Source of the DNA: Phaeobacter sp. G2
GTDB lineage: Bacteria; Pseudomonadota; Alphaproteobacteria; Rhodobacterales; Rhodobacteraceae
NCBI GenBank assembly: GCA_025163595.1
Contig: CP104100.1
Coordinates: 1,922,001 to 1,986,000, forward strand
DNA length: 64,000 nucleotides
Reading direction: 5' to 3'
The notes under the pieces are model-generated. The model saw only the letters and a program-made list of their open reading frames with translations, did no database searches and had not been told where the DNA came from. The position numbers and the translations under genes are program-made. Positions 8,035-16,563 of this stretch are shown here, piece by piece (within the stretch, counting starts at the first letter, position 1; every line of letters starts with the position of its first letter).

Positions 8035-9315
8035 ATGCCCCCGATCCCAGACCATCCTTTGCGCTACTCTTCGGCGAATGAGCTGCACGCCAGGCCTTTT
8101 CCAGCGATGAAAAGCCCCAGCACGGTGGTCTATCTGGCGGTGAAGCAGCCCAGCGAGGCGGTGCGCCGGGATCGCGGGCTGGATTTGCAACATCTCACCG
8201 ATCTGCTGGATCGCCATGGCGCGCCACATCCGCAACCCGGCGCGACGCATCACTCGGCGCAACTGGGGCGCCATACCCTGAAATGGGAGCAACACACCGA
8301 ATTCGTCAGCTACACGCTCTATGACGATGGCATCAGCAAGCGCGCCTTTGATCCGGCGGATTTTGATGTGTTCCCCTCGGACTGGCTGGAGGAGGCCCCG
8401 GGTCACCGGGTCACCTCGCTGATGATCCGGGTCCTGCCGCGGCCAGAGGACAAGCGGATCAAGACCGCATTGAAGGACTGGTTTGTTCCCGAAAGCCTGG
8501 CGGTGGCCGAGGTGCTGGATAACAGCGCTGTGGTTGCCGGAGATTTCCGCATTGATCCGGCAGGGCATATGCGGTTTGCACTGTTTGCCAATGCCACAAC
8601 CGGGTCGCAGCGCATCGGGCGACTGGTCCAGCGGATCTGCGAGATTGAGACCTACCGGGCCATGTCGATGCTGGGGTTTTCCCGGGCGCGGGGCCTCAGC
8701 CGCGATATCAGCGAGCTGGATACCCATCTCAGCAAAATGATGGCGGAGATGACCTCTGACACAGCGCCCGCTGAACAGACCCTGACACAGCTATTGACGG
8801 TCTCGGCGGAACTGGAGGCCATGGCGGCGCGTTCGGCCTTTCGATTTGGCGCGACTGGCGCCTATGAGGCGCTGGTCAATCAGCGTATCAGTCTGCTGCG
8901 CGAGATGCGCTATGGCGGTTTTCAGATGTTTTCCGAATTCATGCTGCGCCGATATGAACCCGCCATGCGCACGGTGAAGTCCACGGAGAAACGTATTGGT
9001 ACCCTGGCAGATCGGGCGCGGCGCGGCGGCGAGCTACTCAGGACGCGGGTTGATGTAGAACGGAGTGCGCAGAACCAAGCGCTTTTGGCCAGTATGGACC
9101 GGCGGGCAGATCAGGCGCTGCGGCTGCAACACACCGTAGAGGGCCTCTCGGTGGTGGCTATTGGCTACTACGCCGTGTCACTGGTGTCTTACCTGATGTA
9201 TCCCCTTGCGCAGGCTCTGGGCCAAAGCAAGGGGATGTTGACCGCACTGATCACTCTGCCGGTTGTGGGGCTGGTGTGGCTGGCGATTCAGCGGATAAAG
9301 AAGCAGCTGCACTAG
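8035..9315 (+). CDS. DUF3422 family membrane-anchored protein
   Basis: 426-residue protein of the DUF3422 family, common in proteobacteria and without an assigned function. The N-terminus has the family signature HPLRYSSANELHARPFPAM. A long helical, probably coiled-coil middle follows (about 230-360), ending in two membrane helices (about 365-385 and 397-415) and a basic tail RIKKQLH. The layout suggests a large cytoplasmic domain held at the inner membrane. It stands alone with a 198-base AT-richer leader after the pnt terminator. Its last 65 bases overlap the 3' end of the convergent transporter gene. Confidence 0.88.
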   Translation: MPPIPDHPLRYSSANELHARPFPAMKSPSTVVYLAVKQPSEAVRRDRGLDLQHLTDLLDRHGAPHPQPGATHHSAQLGRHTLKWEQHTEFVSYTLYDDGISKRAFDPADFDVFPSDWLEEAPGHRVTSLMIRVLPRPEDKRIKTALKDWFVPESLAVAEVLDNSAVVAGDFRIDPAGHMRFALFANATTGSQRIGRLVQRICEIETYRAMSMLGFSRARGLSRDISELDTHLSKMMAEMTSDTAPAEQTLTQLLTVSAELEAMAARSAFRFGATGAYEALVNQRISLLREMRYGGFQMFSEFMLRRYEPAMRTVKSTEKRIGTLADRARRGGELLRTRVDVERSAQNQALLASMDRRADQALRLQHTVEGLSVVAIGYYAVSLVSYLMYPLAQALGQSKGMLTALITLPVVGLVWLAIQRIKKQLH

Positions 9316-10336
9316 ACCCGTCCCGCAGCAGCCGGTGGGCCACAATGCCGCCGAGGGCAATGGCGGCTAGCGCCAGCGGTGCCGCAACACCCAGGGTGGA
9401 AATCCCGGCAAGGCCCGCCCCCAGGGTGCAGCCCCCGGCCAGCACCCCGCCAAAGCCCATCAGGCTGGCGCCCAGCATGTAGCGGCCGGTCTGGCGGGGG
9501 CTGTCAAAGCTCTGCCACCGGAAGTCCCGGCGCAGCAGGGCGGTAAGCAGGGCGCCGACCAAAACGCCGCCGATCAGCCCAGGGCCAAAGCCCGCAGGCA
9601 GGGCGCTGGAGGCAATGACATAAAACAGCCCCTCAGACATTGGCGCGGTAAAGGACAGGCTCTCCATGGCGATGGGGTCAAATTCGTCAAACAGCACAAA
9701 TCCGGTGGTGACCCAGGCCAGTGGCACCAGCGCCCCGATCATGGCGCCGCCCAGCAGCGCCAGTGCGGAATTTTGCGACCGCAGGGCCAGCCAAAAGGCA
9801 GGCAGGACAATTACAGCGCTCCACAGGGGGGCACCACCGGGCAGGGCGGCCAGGGTTGCATAGTCTCCCAGCTGGACAGTGTAGCCGCTCAGAAGACTGC
9901 GCAGGGGGGCCAGGACACCTTTGAGCGTGGCATGGGCGACCAGGGCAAAGATCCCGATGCAGAGCAGCGCCCGCAGGTTGCCAGTACCGCTGAGCACGGT
10001 GAGGCGGGAGATACAGCCCCGTGTCAGCACCATGCCGATGCCAAACATCACGCCGCCAACGGCAATGGCCAGCAGCGGCAGCTCTGAGGCCAGCAGGCGG
10101 TGGCCGTCAAAACTGATCCAGCCTTGGGTCACGGCGGCCTGAGTGCCCAGAACTGATACGGCCAGAGCCAGGGCCCAGATGCCGGCTGCCTGACGGCGGT
10201 CCTCGCCAATCAGGGCACGGCGAAAGCAAAACCGGGTGAGCTGCGCCAGCACCCCAAAGCCCAGCCCAAGCGCGAGGGCAAAATACAGCGACGCCAGTCG
10301 TGGGGTGGTCTCTTCAAAACCCAATGTCTCAAACAT
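9251..10336 (-). CDS. YeeE/YedE-type sulfur-compound transporter
   Basis: 361-residue polytopic membrane protein with about nine or ten helices, of the YeeE/YedE (TsuA) family that imports thiosulfate or related sulfur species. The internal duplication is visible: GMVLTRGCISRLT near 102-114 and GGVLAGGCTLGAGLAG in the last third each place a Cys in a GxxxxxGC loop. Another Cys lies in LTRFCFRRAL near residue 37. These cysteines are the sites thought to relay thiosulfate in characterised members. The last ~21 residues (Ala/Ser/Pro-rich) are encoded in the overlap with the DUF3422 gene. No sulfur-metabolism gene is adjacent. Confidence 0.85.
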   Translation of the reverse strand: MFETLGFEETTPRLASLYFALALGLGFGVLAQLTRFCFRRALIGEDRRQAAGIWALALAVSVLGTQAAVTQGWISFDGHRLLASELPLLAIAVGGVMFGIGMVLTRGCISRLTVLSGTGNLRALLCIGIFALVAHATLKGVLAPLRSLLSGYTVQLGDYATLAALPGGAPLWSAVIVLPAFWLALRSQNSALALLGGAMIGALVPLAWVTTGFVLFDEFDPIAMESLSFTAPMSEGLFYVIASSALPAGFGPGLIGGVLVGALLTALLRRDFRWQSFDSPRQTGRYMLGASLMGFGGVLAGGCTLGAGLAGISTLGVAAPLALAAIALGGIVAHRLLRDGSSAAASLSAESPATPAPQPAE

Positions 10337-10506
10337 CGCAGACTCCCGTTTAGCAGCGAATTGGAATTATTTCCCGAAATGAGGCCAAATTCCCGCGCAA
10401 GCAAGGGGCATGCCCCACTTATGACAGGGGGCGGGGGTGATATTGTTCTGCTTTAGCTGGGATGGCTGGTCTTTTCTCCTGCGCCCGCTGGGGCAGGGCG
10501 AAACAA

Positions 10507-10534
10507 TTTGGCCGCCCCCTCGGGGACGGCCAAA
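10507..10534 (-). terminator. terminator-like hairpin downstream of the ABC permease genes
   Basis: TTTGGCCGCCCC (10507-10518) pairs with GGGGACGGCCAAA (10522-10534) with one mismatch. Reading leftward it lies 70 bases after the oppC-like stop, but only a short TTGTTT tract follows. It may end the permease operon. The 267 bases between 10337 and 10603 hold nothing else recognisable. Confidence 0.55.
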
Positions 10535-10603
10535 ATCTATGTTCTTATTTGAATATGTCTCAGTGAGTTGCAGCGGCACGGCTGCCCGCGTCGCTCTGAG
10601 GGG

Positions 10604-11515
10604 TTAGCGGCCGCGAATCCGTGGATCCAATGCGTCGCGCAGCCCGTCACCAAGGTAGTTCACGCTCAGCACGGTCAAAGAAATCGCGATGCCAGGCCAG
10701 AACACCCGCTCGGGATGCTGCTGCAGATAGTCGGTGGCATCAAACAACAGCCGCCCCCAGGTTGGGAAATCCGGTGGGAAGCCCAGGCCGAGGAAAGACA
10801 GCGAGCTTTCGGTGATGATCGCGGTGGCAATCCCCAGTGTTGCTGACACCATGATCGGCGACAGCACGTTTGGCAGGATATGCCGGGTGATCAGCTGGCT
10901 GTTCGAGGTGCCGATGGAGCGGGCCGCAAGAACAAACTCACGTTCCTTGATCGCCAGGACATCGCCGCGCACGATGCGCGCGGTGGGCATCCAGGAGGTC
11001 ACCCCAATGGCACAAACGATGAGGATGAAGATCCCCTGTTCAGGCCCAAAGGCCGCGTTCAGCGGTTCGCGAAACAGCAGCATCATCACTAGAAGCAGCG
11101 GCAGCAACGGCAGGGCCAGGAACAGATCCGTGAGACGCATCAACGGCCCATCAAGCCGTTTAAAGAACCCGGCCACAACGCCAATGAAGGAGCCAAGAAC
11201 CAGCGCCAGCGCCATCGCCGTAAGCCCAACCGAGACCGAGGTGGAGCCGCCAGCCATCATTCGGGCCATCATGTCACGGCCCAGCTGATCGGTACCAAAG
11301 GGATGTGCCAAGCTGGGTCCCTGATTCCGGGAACGGATGTCGATATGGGTTGCATCAATATCCCAGAGGAAAGGACCCAGATAGACCGAAGCCACGATAA
11401 GAAAGAACAGGATGCCGCCTAGCAGTGCACCACGGTGGGTTTTGAACTGGTCCCAGACATCCAGCCACTGGCTGCGCGGTGGTTTGCTGGGGATGGGATT
11501 GCTAAGCTCAGTCAT
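10604..11515 (-). CDS. peptide-type ABC transporter permease (OppC/DppC class)
   Basis: 303-residue inner-membrane permease with six predicted helices. The OppC-type N-terminal domain (KTHRGALLGGILFFLIV) is followed by HPFGTDQLGRDMMARMM, diagnostic of this class. The EAA-loop region ARSIGTSNSQLITRHILPNVLSPIMV (read as two segments) contacts the ATPase. The C-terminal NYLGDGLRDALDPRIRGR is characteristic. The gene overlaps the upstream permease by 8 bases, which indicates translational coupling. It pairs with the OppB-like protein, the binding protein upstream and the divergent double ATPase to make a complete importer. Confidence 0.93.
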   Translation of the reverse strand: MTELSNPIPSKPPRSQWLDVWDQFKTHRGALLGGILFFLIVASVYLGPFLWDIDATHIDIRSRNQGPSLAHPFGTDQLGRDMMARMMAGGSTSVSVGLTAMALALVLGSFIGVVAGFFKRLDGPLMRLTDLFLALPLLPLLLVMMLLFREPLNAAFGPEQGIFILIVCAIGVTSWMPTARIVRGDVLAIKEREFVLAARSIGTSNSQLITRHILPNVLSPIMVSATLGIATAIITESSLSFLGLGFPPDFPTWGRLLFDATDYLQQHPERVFWPGIAISLTVLSVNYLGDGLRDALDPRIRGR

Positions 11516-12515
11516 AGCGGATCCTCGGGTCTAGAATGCCATAGAGAACATCGGCGATCAGATTGAACATCACGATGAGAATGGCAAAGATAAAGGTGAG
11601 AGTCTGTACCATGGGCAGATCATTGGCCTGAATAGCGCCAATCAGCAGCTGGCCGATGCCATTTACCTTGAACACCTGCTCGGTGATGATTGCGCCGCCA
11701 AAGATCGCGGGAATGCCAAGGGCAATCACCGTGACCACCGGGATCATCGAGTTGCGCAGAACATGCACCATCACCACGACATATTCGCTGAGCCCTTTGG
11801 CACGGGCCGTGCGCACATAGTCCTGGTTCAGGTTATCCAGCATCGAGGCGCGCATAAAGCGGCTGAGCTGGGCAGTGATCTGCAGCGCCAGCACCATGAC
11901 CGGCATGATCATCTGTCGCAACTGGTGGACAAAGCTGTCCCAGCTGTCGACCACATGGGTGGTGTCGTAGATCGACGGGAACCAGCCCAGCTGCACTGAG
12001 AAGATCACGATGACCAAAACGCCCGAGAAAAACGGCGGCACCGAAAAGCCAACCATCGACACAAAAGTGCCGAGCTGGTCAAACCAGCTATACTGACGAT
12101 AGGCGGAGTAGATGCCGATGGGCAGGGCGATGAAGATGGCAACCACATAGGCGGTGCCCACAACCCACAGGGTCTGCGGCATCCGCTGGATGACGATATC
12201 CATCACCGGCGAACGGGTCTGCCAGGAGATGACGCGCAGGTCACCCTGCGAGAAGGTGGTGCCAAAATAGTGGTCGATCAGGACTTGGGGTTCAATCCAG
12301 AAGAACTGCACCAGCCATTTCCAGAAGCGGATGGGGGCGGGTTGGCCAAGGCCAAGGGCCTCGCGCATTTTTTCTTTGACTTCGGGGGGGACCGTCAGGG
12401 GCACCTGCGCCATTGGATCGCCGGGTGCGAGTTCAAGAAGGAGGAAGATCACCAGGCTGATGAAGAGCAATGTCGGAACCGACAGGATCAATCGCCTGAT
12501 TGTAAAGGTCAGCAT
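11508..12515 (-). CDS. peptide-type ABC transporter permease (OppB/DppB class)
   Basis: 335-residue permease with an N-terminal helix (LILSVPTLLFISLVIFLLLELAPGDP, split here only for description), about five further helices and the class signature RTARAKGLSEYVVVMVHVLRN. The C-terminus LIADVLYGILDPRIRYD is typical. There is an enlarged periplasmic loop after the first helix (about 45-110). It is separated from the binding-protein gene by 161 bases that contain a strong hairpin, so its expression is probably lower than that of the binding protein. An 8-base overlap links it to the second permease. Confidence 0.93.
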   Translation of the reverse strand: MLTFTIRRLILSVPTLLFISLVIFLLLELAPGDPMAQVPLTVPPEVKEKMREALGLGQPAPIRFWKWLVQFFWIEPQVLIDHYFGTTFSQGDLRVISWQTRSPVMDIVIQRMPQTLWVVGTAYVVAIFIALPIGIYSAYRQYSWFDQLGTFVSMVGFSVPPFFSGVLVIVIFSVQLGWFPSIYDTTHVVDSWDSFVHQLRQMIMPVMVLALQITAQLSRFMRASMLDNLNQDYVRTARAKGLSEYVVVMVHVLRNSMIPVVTVIALGIPAIFGGAIITEQVFKVNGIGQLLIGAIQANDLPMVQTLTFIFAILIVMFNLIADVLYGILDPRIRYD

Positions 12516-12633
12516 GGAACGTGCGCCTTTTGCAATGTGTTATTGTTGAGCTGGACAGGGCGTCAGGGCCGCGGTGGCTGCCGCCTGTGGCCAATGTGTC
12601 CGGCGATAAACCGGAACGCGGCGCGAATGGCAA

Positions 12634-12660
12634 GAGGCCCCGGTGAAACACCGGGGCCTC
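12634..12660 (-). promoter_or_regulatory. intercistronic hairpin after the binding-protein gene
   Basis: Perfect 12-bp stem, GAGGCCCCGGTG with CACCGGGGCCTC, around a 3-base loop, 17 bases downstream of the binding-protein stop and 119 bases before the permease start. It lacks a long U-tract, so it more likely protects the 3' end of the upstream mRNA or partially attenuates transcription than terminates it fully. Confidence 0.75.
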
Positions 12661-12676
12661 GTTTGGTCAGAACCGT

Positions 12677-14377
12677 TTATTTGATACGGTACCAGTCAGC
12701 AGCGTTCCAGATTTCGCTGTCCCAGACGTTCAGCACAACACCACCAAGCGAGTTGGCGTGCGCCGAGAGACGGCCACGGTGAACCAGAGGGATCATGCCG
12801 CCGTTTCCAACGATGATGTCGTTGAGACGCTTGGAGATTTCCGCACGAGCTTCGGCACCGGCTGTGGTTGTCAGCTCCGCATGCAGCTTGTCGAACTCTT
12901 CGTTGCAGAAGCGCGAGATGTTCTCACCCTGCCACTGGGTCGCAGGCGAAGGCGCCTTGTCGCACAGACCGTTCGCCAGGTAGGACTGAGGGTCGGTGCC
13001 GTTGAAGGTATTGGCATACATTTCAACGTCAGCATAGAACTTCTGGAAGGTGTCAGGCGAACCGGGATCACCACCAAAGAACACGGAACCGCTAAGGTTA
13101 CGCAGCTCGGATTCGATACCAATTTCGCTCCACCACTGTTTGATCAGAGCCTGGAAGTCCTGACGCACGGCGTTGGTCGAGGTCTGGTACAGGATCTTCA
13201 TTGGGATCCCATCGGGGGTTTCACGTACGCCGTCACCATTGGTGTCTTTGTAGCCCGCTTCTTCCAGCATCGCGTTTGCCGCAGCGATGTCCTGCTTGTC
13301 GCAGGTGAAGGTGTCAGAGTTTACAGCTGCAGGTGCCGGAACCCAGTTACAGGTGACTTTACCCGCTTTGCCATAGCCGATTTCGACCAGCAAAGGACGG
13401 TCAATCGCCAGCGACATTGCTTTGTAAACCGCAGGATCACCCAAGAAAGGGTGCGGACGGATCACCGAACGCTCATCCGGGCCAAGCGCCGGATCAGGGT
13501 TGGTGTTGTTCAGCATGATGCGCTCAACCAGCGGGCCAAAGCCTGCGACAGGCTTGCCTTTGCCGGCGGATTCCATCTGGGCGATGACTTCAGGGGCCAG
13601 CTGCAGGTTCCAGGCGTAGTCAAACTCGCCGGTTTCCATGACGGCACGGCCAGCGGCCGTTGCGTCGCCGCCACCTTTGAACAGGACCTTGGCAAAGGCA
13701 GGCTTGGCCGGGTCACGATAGTTCGGGTTGGCCGACAGGGTGATCACGTCGTTGGGTTTGAATTCATCAACAACAAAAGGACCGGTGCCGATGGGGGCAA
13801 AGTTGGCCTCGGTGCATTCCGGTGCCTTGGCACCCATACAATCCGCAAACTGAGCCGCCTGGATGATGGGGCTTTCACCGCCAACAAAGGGGCCATAGGG
13901 GAAGGGGGTTGGCTTGGCAAATGTGACCTTGACGGTCAGATCATCAAGGGCTTCAACCGAGGTCACACCTTCGAATTTGGTAACCTGGGCACAGCCGCCT
14001 TCGGGGTCCATGCAGTAGTCAGCGGTGAATTTCACATCCGCAGAGGTGAAGGCGCTGCCATCGGACCATTTGAGGCCGGGTGCGATCTTCCAAGTGATGG
14101 AGGTCAGGTCTTCGCTGACGCCACCGTTTTCAACGGTTGGGATTTCGGCGGCCAGGTAAGGCACCATGACGCCATCCTGATTGTAGCGGACCAGGGGCTC
14201 AATCACCAGCGATGCGGCTTCAACGTCCTTGGTCCCACCGGATAGGAAGGGATTCATGATCGATGGCGCTTGCCAGTAGATGATGTTGACCTGGCCGTCA
14301 GAGCCGCGCTCGGCAAAAGCTGCCGGAGCGATGGCAGCCGTGGCGATGGCACCCATCAAAAGGGTTTTGAGTTTCAT
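12677..14377 (-). CDS. peptide-type ABC transporter substrate-binding protein (SBP family 5)
   Basis: 566-residue periplasmic binding protein. A clean Sec signal peptide (MKLKTLLMGAIATAAIAPAAFA) is followed by ERGSDGQVNIIYW. Family 5 features: ITWKIAPGLKWSDGSAFTSADV near residues 95-115, a GTGPFVVDEF segment, AMSLAIDRPLLVEIGYGKAGK, and a C-terminal IPLVHRGRL. Such proteins bind peptides, opines or other amide-containing solutes; the ligand cannot be read. The frame is open further upstream, but the ATG at 14377 sits right at the signal peptide with AAGGAGAG in front. Adjacent deacylase and amidohydrolase genes suggest N-acyl amino acids or peptides as cargo (inference). Confidence 0.92.
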   Translation of the reverse strand: MKLKTLLMGAIATAAIAPAAFAERGSDGQVNIIYWQAPSIMNPFLSGGTKDVEAASLVIEPLVRYNQDGVMVPYLAAEIPTVENGGVSEDLTSITWKIAPGLKWSDGSAFTSADVKFTADYCMDPEGGCAQVTKFEGVTSVEALDDLTVKVTFAKPTPFPYGPFVGGESPIIQAAQFADCMGAKAPECTEANFAPIGTGPFVVDEFKPNDVITLSANPNYRDPAKPAFAKVLFKGGGDATAAGRAVMETGEFDYAWNLQLAPEVIAQMESAGKGKPVAGFGPLVERIMLNNTNPDPALGPDERSVIRPHPFLGDPAVYKAMSLAIDRPLLVEIGYGKAGKVTCNWVPAPAAVNSDTFTCDKQDIAAANAMLEEAGYKDTNGDGVRETPDGIPMKILYQTSTNAVRQDFQALIKQWWSEIGIESELRNLSGSVFFGGDPGSPDTFQKFYADVEMYANTFNGTDPQSYLANGLCDKAPSPATQWQGENISRFCNEEFDKLHAELTTTAGAEARAEISKRLNDIIVGNGGMIPLVHRGRLSAHANSLGGVVLNVWDSEIWNAADWYRIK

Positions 14378-14738
14378 TACACTCTCCTTGTCGAACACAT
14401 TACGTGTCTTTTTGTGCCGGACAACTTGGCCCGGCTTGTTGCCGCAAAACTGCGGGTTCGATGTCGCTCTGCCTATGATGGCGTGCAAGGTTTTGAAAGA
14501 TCAAAATTTTTCGATCCCAATTGTCGCTATACGCACCACCATACGGGGCAGATACTGGCAGTATCGAAGCAGAGTTTCCAAAAAAAGCAAGCCTTACCGG
14601 GGGATTTTTCCTGACCAACCTCGGCATTGTGGAATTTTGCAGGCTGGATTTGACGCCCCCCGCCAAGATTGTCATACATCTTGCACAAGCTCGGCACGCA
14701 AGCAGGGCATTATTATTCACAAAACAGGGGGCGACGGG
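14378..14738. promoter_or_regulatory. divergent control region between binding protein and ATPase
   Basis: 361 bases without a gene, markedly AT-richer than the flanks. It must hold both divergent promoters. Visible elements: TTGA-N4-TCAA at 14493-14504, overlapping a GATC...GATC pair around an A/T core (14499-14516), and a GTCATAC/TTGCACAAG stretch near 14670. None matches a named consensus well enough to assign; they are candidate sites for the MarR protein encoded in the locus. Confidence 0.4.
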
Positions 14739-16559
14739 GTGCTCGATCAACCTATTGCACAAATTAAAGGCCTTCGCGTCGAGTTTCAGACCAAAGATGG
14801 CCCGGTTGTTGGCGTCGAGAACGTCTCCTTTGATGTAAAGCCCGGGGAAACCGTCTGCGTCGTCGGCGAGTCGGGTTCTGGCAAATCCGTTTCCTCGCTG
14901 TCGCTGATGCGCCTCGTTGAATTTGGCGGCGGTGAGATCTCCGCGGGTGAGCTGATGTTTGATCGCCGCGAGGGCGGTGTCATGGATCTGGCCAAGGCAC
15001 CGGGCGACATGATGAAGGACATTCGCGGCAACGAGATCGGCATGATCTTTCAGGAGCCGATGACCGCCCTGAACCCGGTCTTCACTGTTGGCCGCCAGCT
15101 GACCGAAGGTCTGCGGGTGCACAAGGACATGAACAAGGCCCAGGCCGAGGCGCGGGCGCTGGAACTGCTGCGCGAAGTGCGTATTCCCGAGCCCGAACGT
15201 CGGTTGACACAGTACCCCCACGAGCTGTCCGGTGGCATGCGTCAGCGGGTTGTAATCGCCATGGCCATGGCCTGCGAGCCTCGCCTGCTGATCGCTGATG
15301 AACCCACAACCGCGCTGGATGTGACCATTCAGGCGGAAATTCTGGCCCTGATGGACCGGCTAAAGCGCGAAACCGGCACGGCGGTGATGTTCATCACCCA
15401 CGACATGGCCGTTGTGGCGCAGATGGCAGACCGGGTTGTGGTGATGTTCCGCGGTAACAAGGTCGAAGAGGGCACGGTCGAAGAGATCTTTGAAAACCCC
15501 CAGCATGACTACACCAAGGCGTTGCTGGCAGCGGTGCCCAAACTGGGGGAAATGCAGGGCAAGGCCTACCCCGAGCCGATGAAGCTGATGGGGGTCGAAG
15601 GCCAAAGGATTGAGCCAATCAAAGGCACTGACGAGGTGCTGTTGCAGGTTGAAAATCTCACCACGCGCTTCCCGGTCAAAGGCGGATTGCTGCGCCGGAC
15701 GGTGGCCAATGTGCACGCGGTCGAGGATGTGTCCTTTAAGGTTTTCAAGGGGCAGACCCTGTCGCTGGTTGGTGAATCTGGCTGCGGCAAATCCACCGCA
15801 GGGCGGTCGCTTTTGCGTCTGGTTGAACCGCTGTCGGGCAAGGTGGAATTCGAGGGTCGTGATATTCTTGGGTTGAACCAAAGAGACCTGCACAAGGCCC
15901 GCCTGGACATGCAGATGATCTTCCAGGATCCCTTTGCCTCGCTCAATCCACAGATGCAGCTTTTGGATCAGGTGGCAGAACCGCTGCGCAACTATGGCCT
16001 GGCCTCGGGCTCTGAGCTGCAGGATCGCGTGGCCAATCTGTTTGACCGGGTGCAGCTGCCGCGCAGCTTTATGCGCCGCTACCCGCACGAGATGTCCGGC
16101 GGTCAGCGTCAGCGGATCGCAATTGCCCGCGCTCTGGCCTTGAACCCGAAACTGATTGTGGCAGATGAGGCTGTCTCGGCGCTGGATGTTTCTGTACAAG
16201 CCCAAGTTTTGAACTTGATGATGGAATTGCAGGCAGATCTGGGTCTGTCCTTTCTGTTTATCAGCCATGACATGGCGGTGGTCGAACGCGTCAGCCATCA
16301 GGTCGGGGTGATGTATCTGGGGCGTATCGTTGAACTTGGCCCGCGTGCCCGCGTCTTTGAGAACCCGCAGCATGCCTATACGCAGGCGCTGATGAAGGCG
16401 GTTCCCATTGCTGATCCCCATCGCCGCAAAAGCGAAAAAGACCTGAACTTCAAACCCATTCCATCGCCCATTCATGGTCTCGATTACCAGCCGGAGCCCT
16501 CACAGTATCTGGAGGTGGAGCCAGGTCACTTTGTGCTTACCACCGACAGTGGGTATTAA
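14739..16559 (+). CDS. peptide-type ABC transporter, fused double ATP-binding protein
   Basis: 606 residues comprising two complete ABC ATPase domains in one chain (DppD-DppF or GsiA/YejF layout) that would power the two permeases. Domain 1: Walker A GESGSGKS at 43-50, signature LSGGMRQ near 163-169, Walker B LLIADEP near 183-189. Domain 2: Walker A GESGCGKS near 345-352, signature MSGGQRQ near 452, Walker B LIVADEA. The frame is open back to 14280, but the domain starts at the GTG at 14739, with AGGGG 8 bases upstream. It is transcribed away from the binding protein and permeases. The stop is 4 bases before the argE-like start. Confidence 0.93.
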   Translation: MLDQPIAQIKGLRVEFQTKDGPVVGVENVSFDVKPGETVCVVGESGSGKSVSSLSLMRLVEFGGGEISAGELMFDRREGGVMDLAKAPGDMMKDIRGNEIGMIFQEPMTALNPVFTVGRQLTEGLRVHKDMNKAQAEARALELLREVRIPEPERRLTQYPHELSGGMRQRVVIAMAMACEPRLLIADEPTTALDVTIQAEILALMDRLKRETGTAVMFITHDMAVVAQMADRVVVMFRGNKVEEGTVEEIFENPQHDYTKALLAAVPKLGEMQGKAYPEPMKLMGVEGQRIEPIKGTDEVLLQVENLTTRFPVKGGLLRRTVANVHAVEDVSFKVFKGQTLSLVGESGCGKSTAGRSLLRLVEPLSGKVEFEGRDILGLNQRDLHKARLDMQMIFQDPFASLNPQMQLLDQVAEPLRNYGLASGSELQDRVANLFDRVQLPRSFMRRYPHEMSGGQRQRIAIARALALNPKLIVADEAVSALDVSVQAQVLNLMMELQADLGLSFLFISHDMAVVERVSHQVGVMYLGRIVELGPRARVFENPQHAYTQALMKAVPIADPHRRKSEKDLNFKPIPSPIHGLDYQPEPSQYLEVEPGHFVLTTDSGY

Positions 16560-16563
16560 TTTG

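Noticed and set aside
12758..14245. 495-codon open frame opposite the binding-protein gene
   Set aside because: It lies entirely antisense to a gene with a signal peptide and clear family motifs, has no ribosome site, and its translation shows no recognisable domain; long antisense frames are common in GC-rich DNA.
14280..14738. N-terminal extension of the double ATPase by 153 codons
   Set aside because: The extension is AT-rich, covers the divergent promoter region and has no homology to ABC proteins; the GTG at 14739 with AGGGG fits better.
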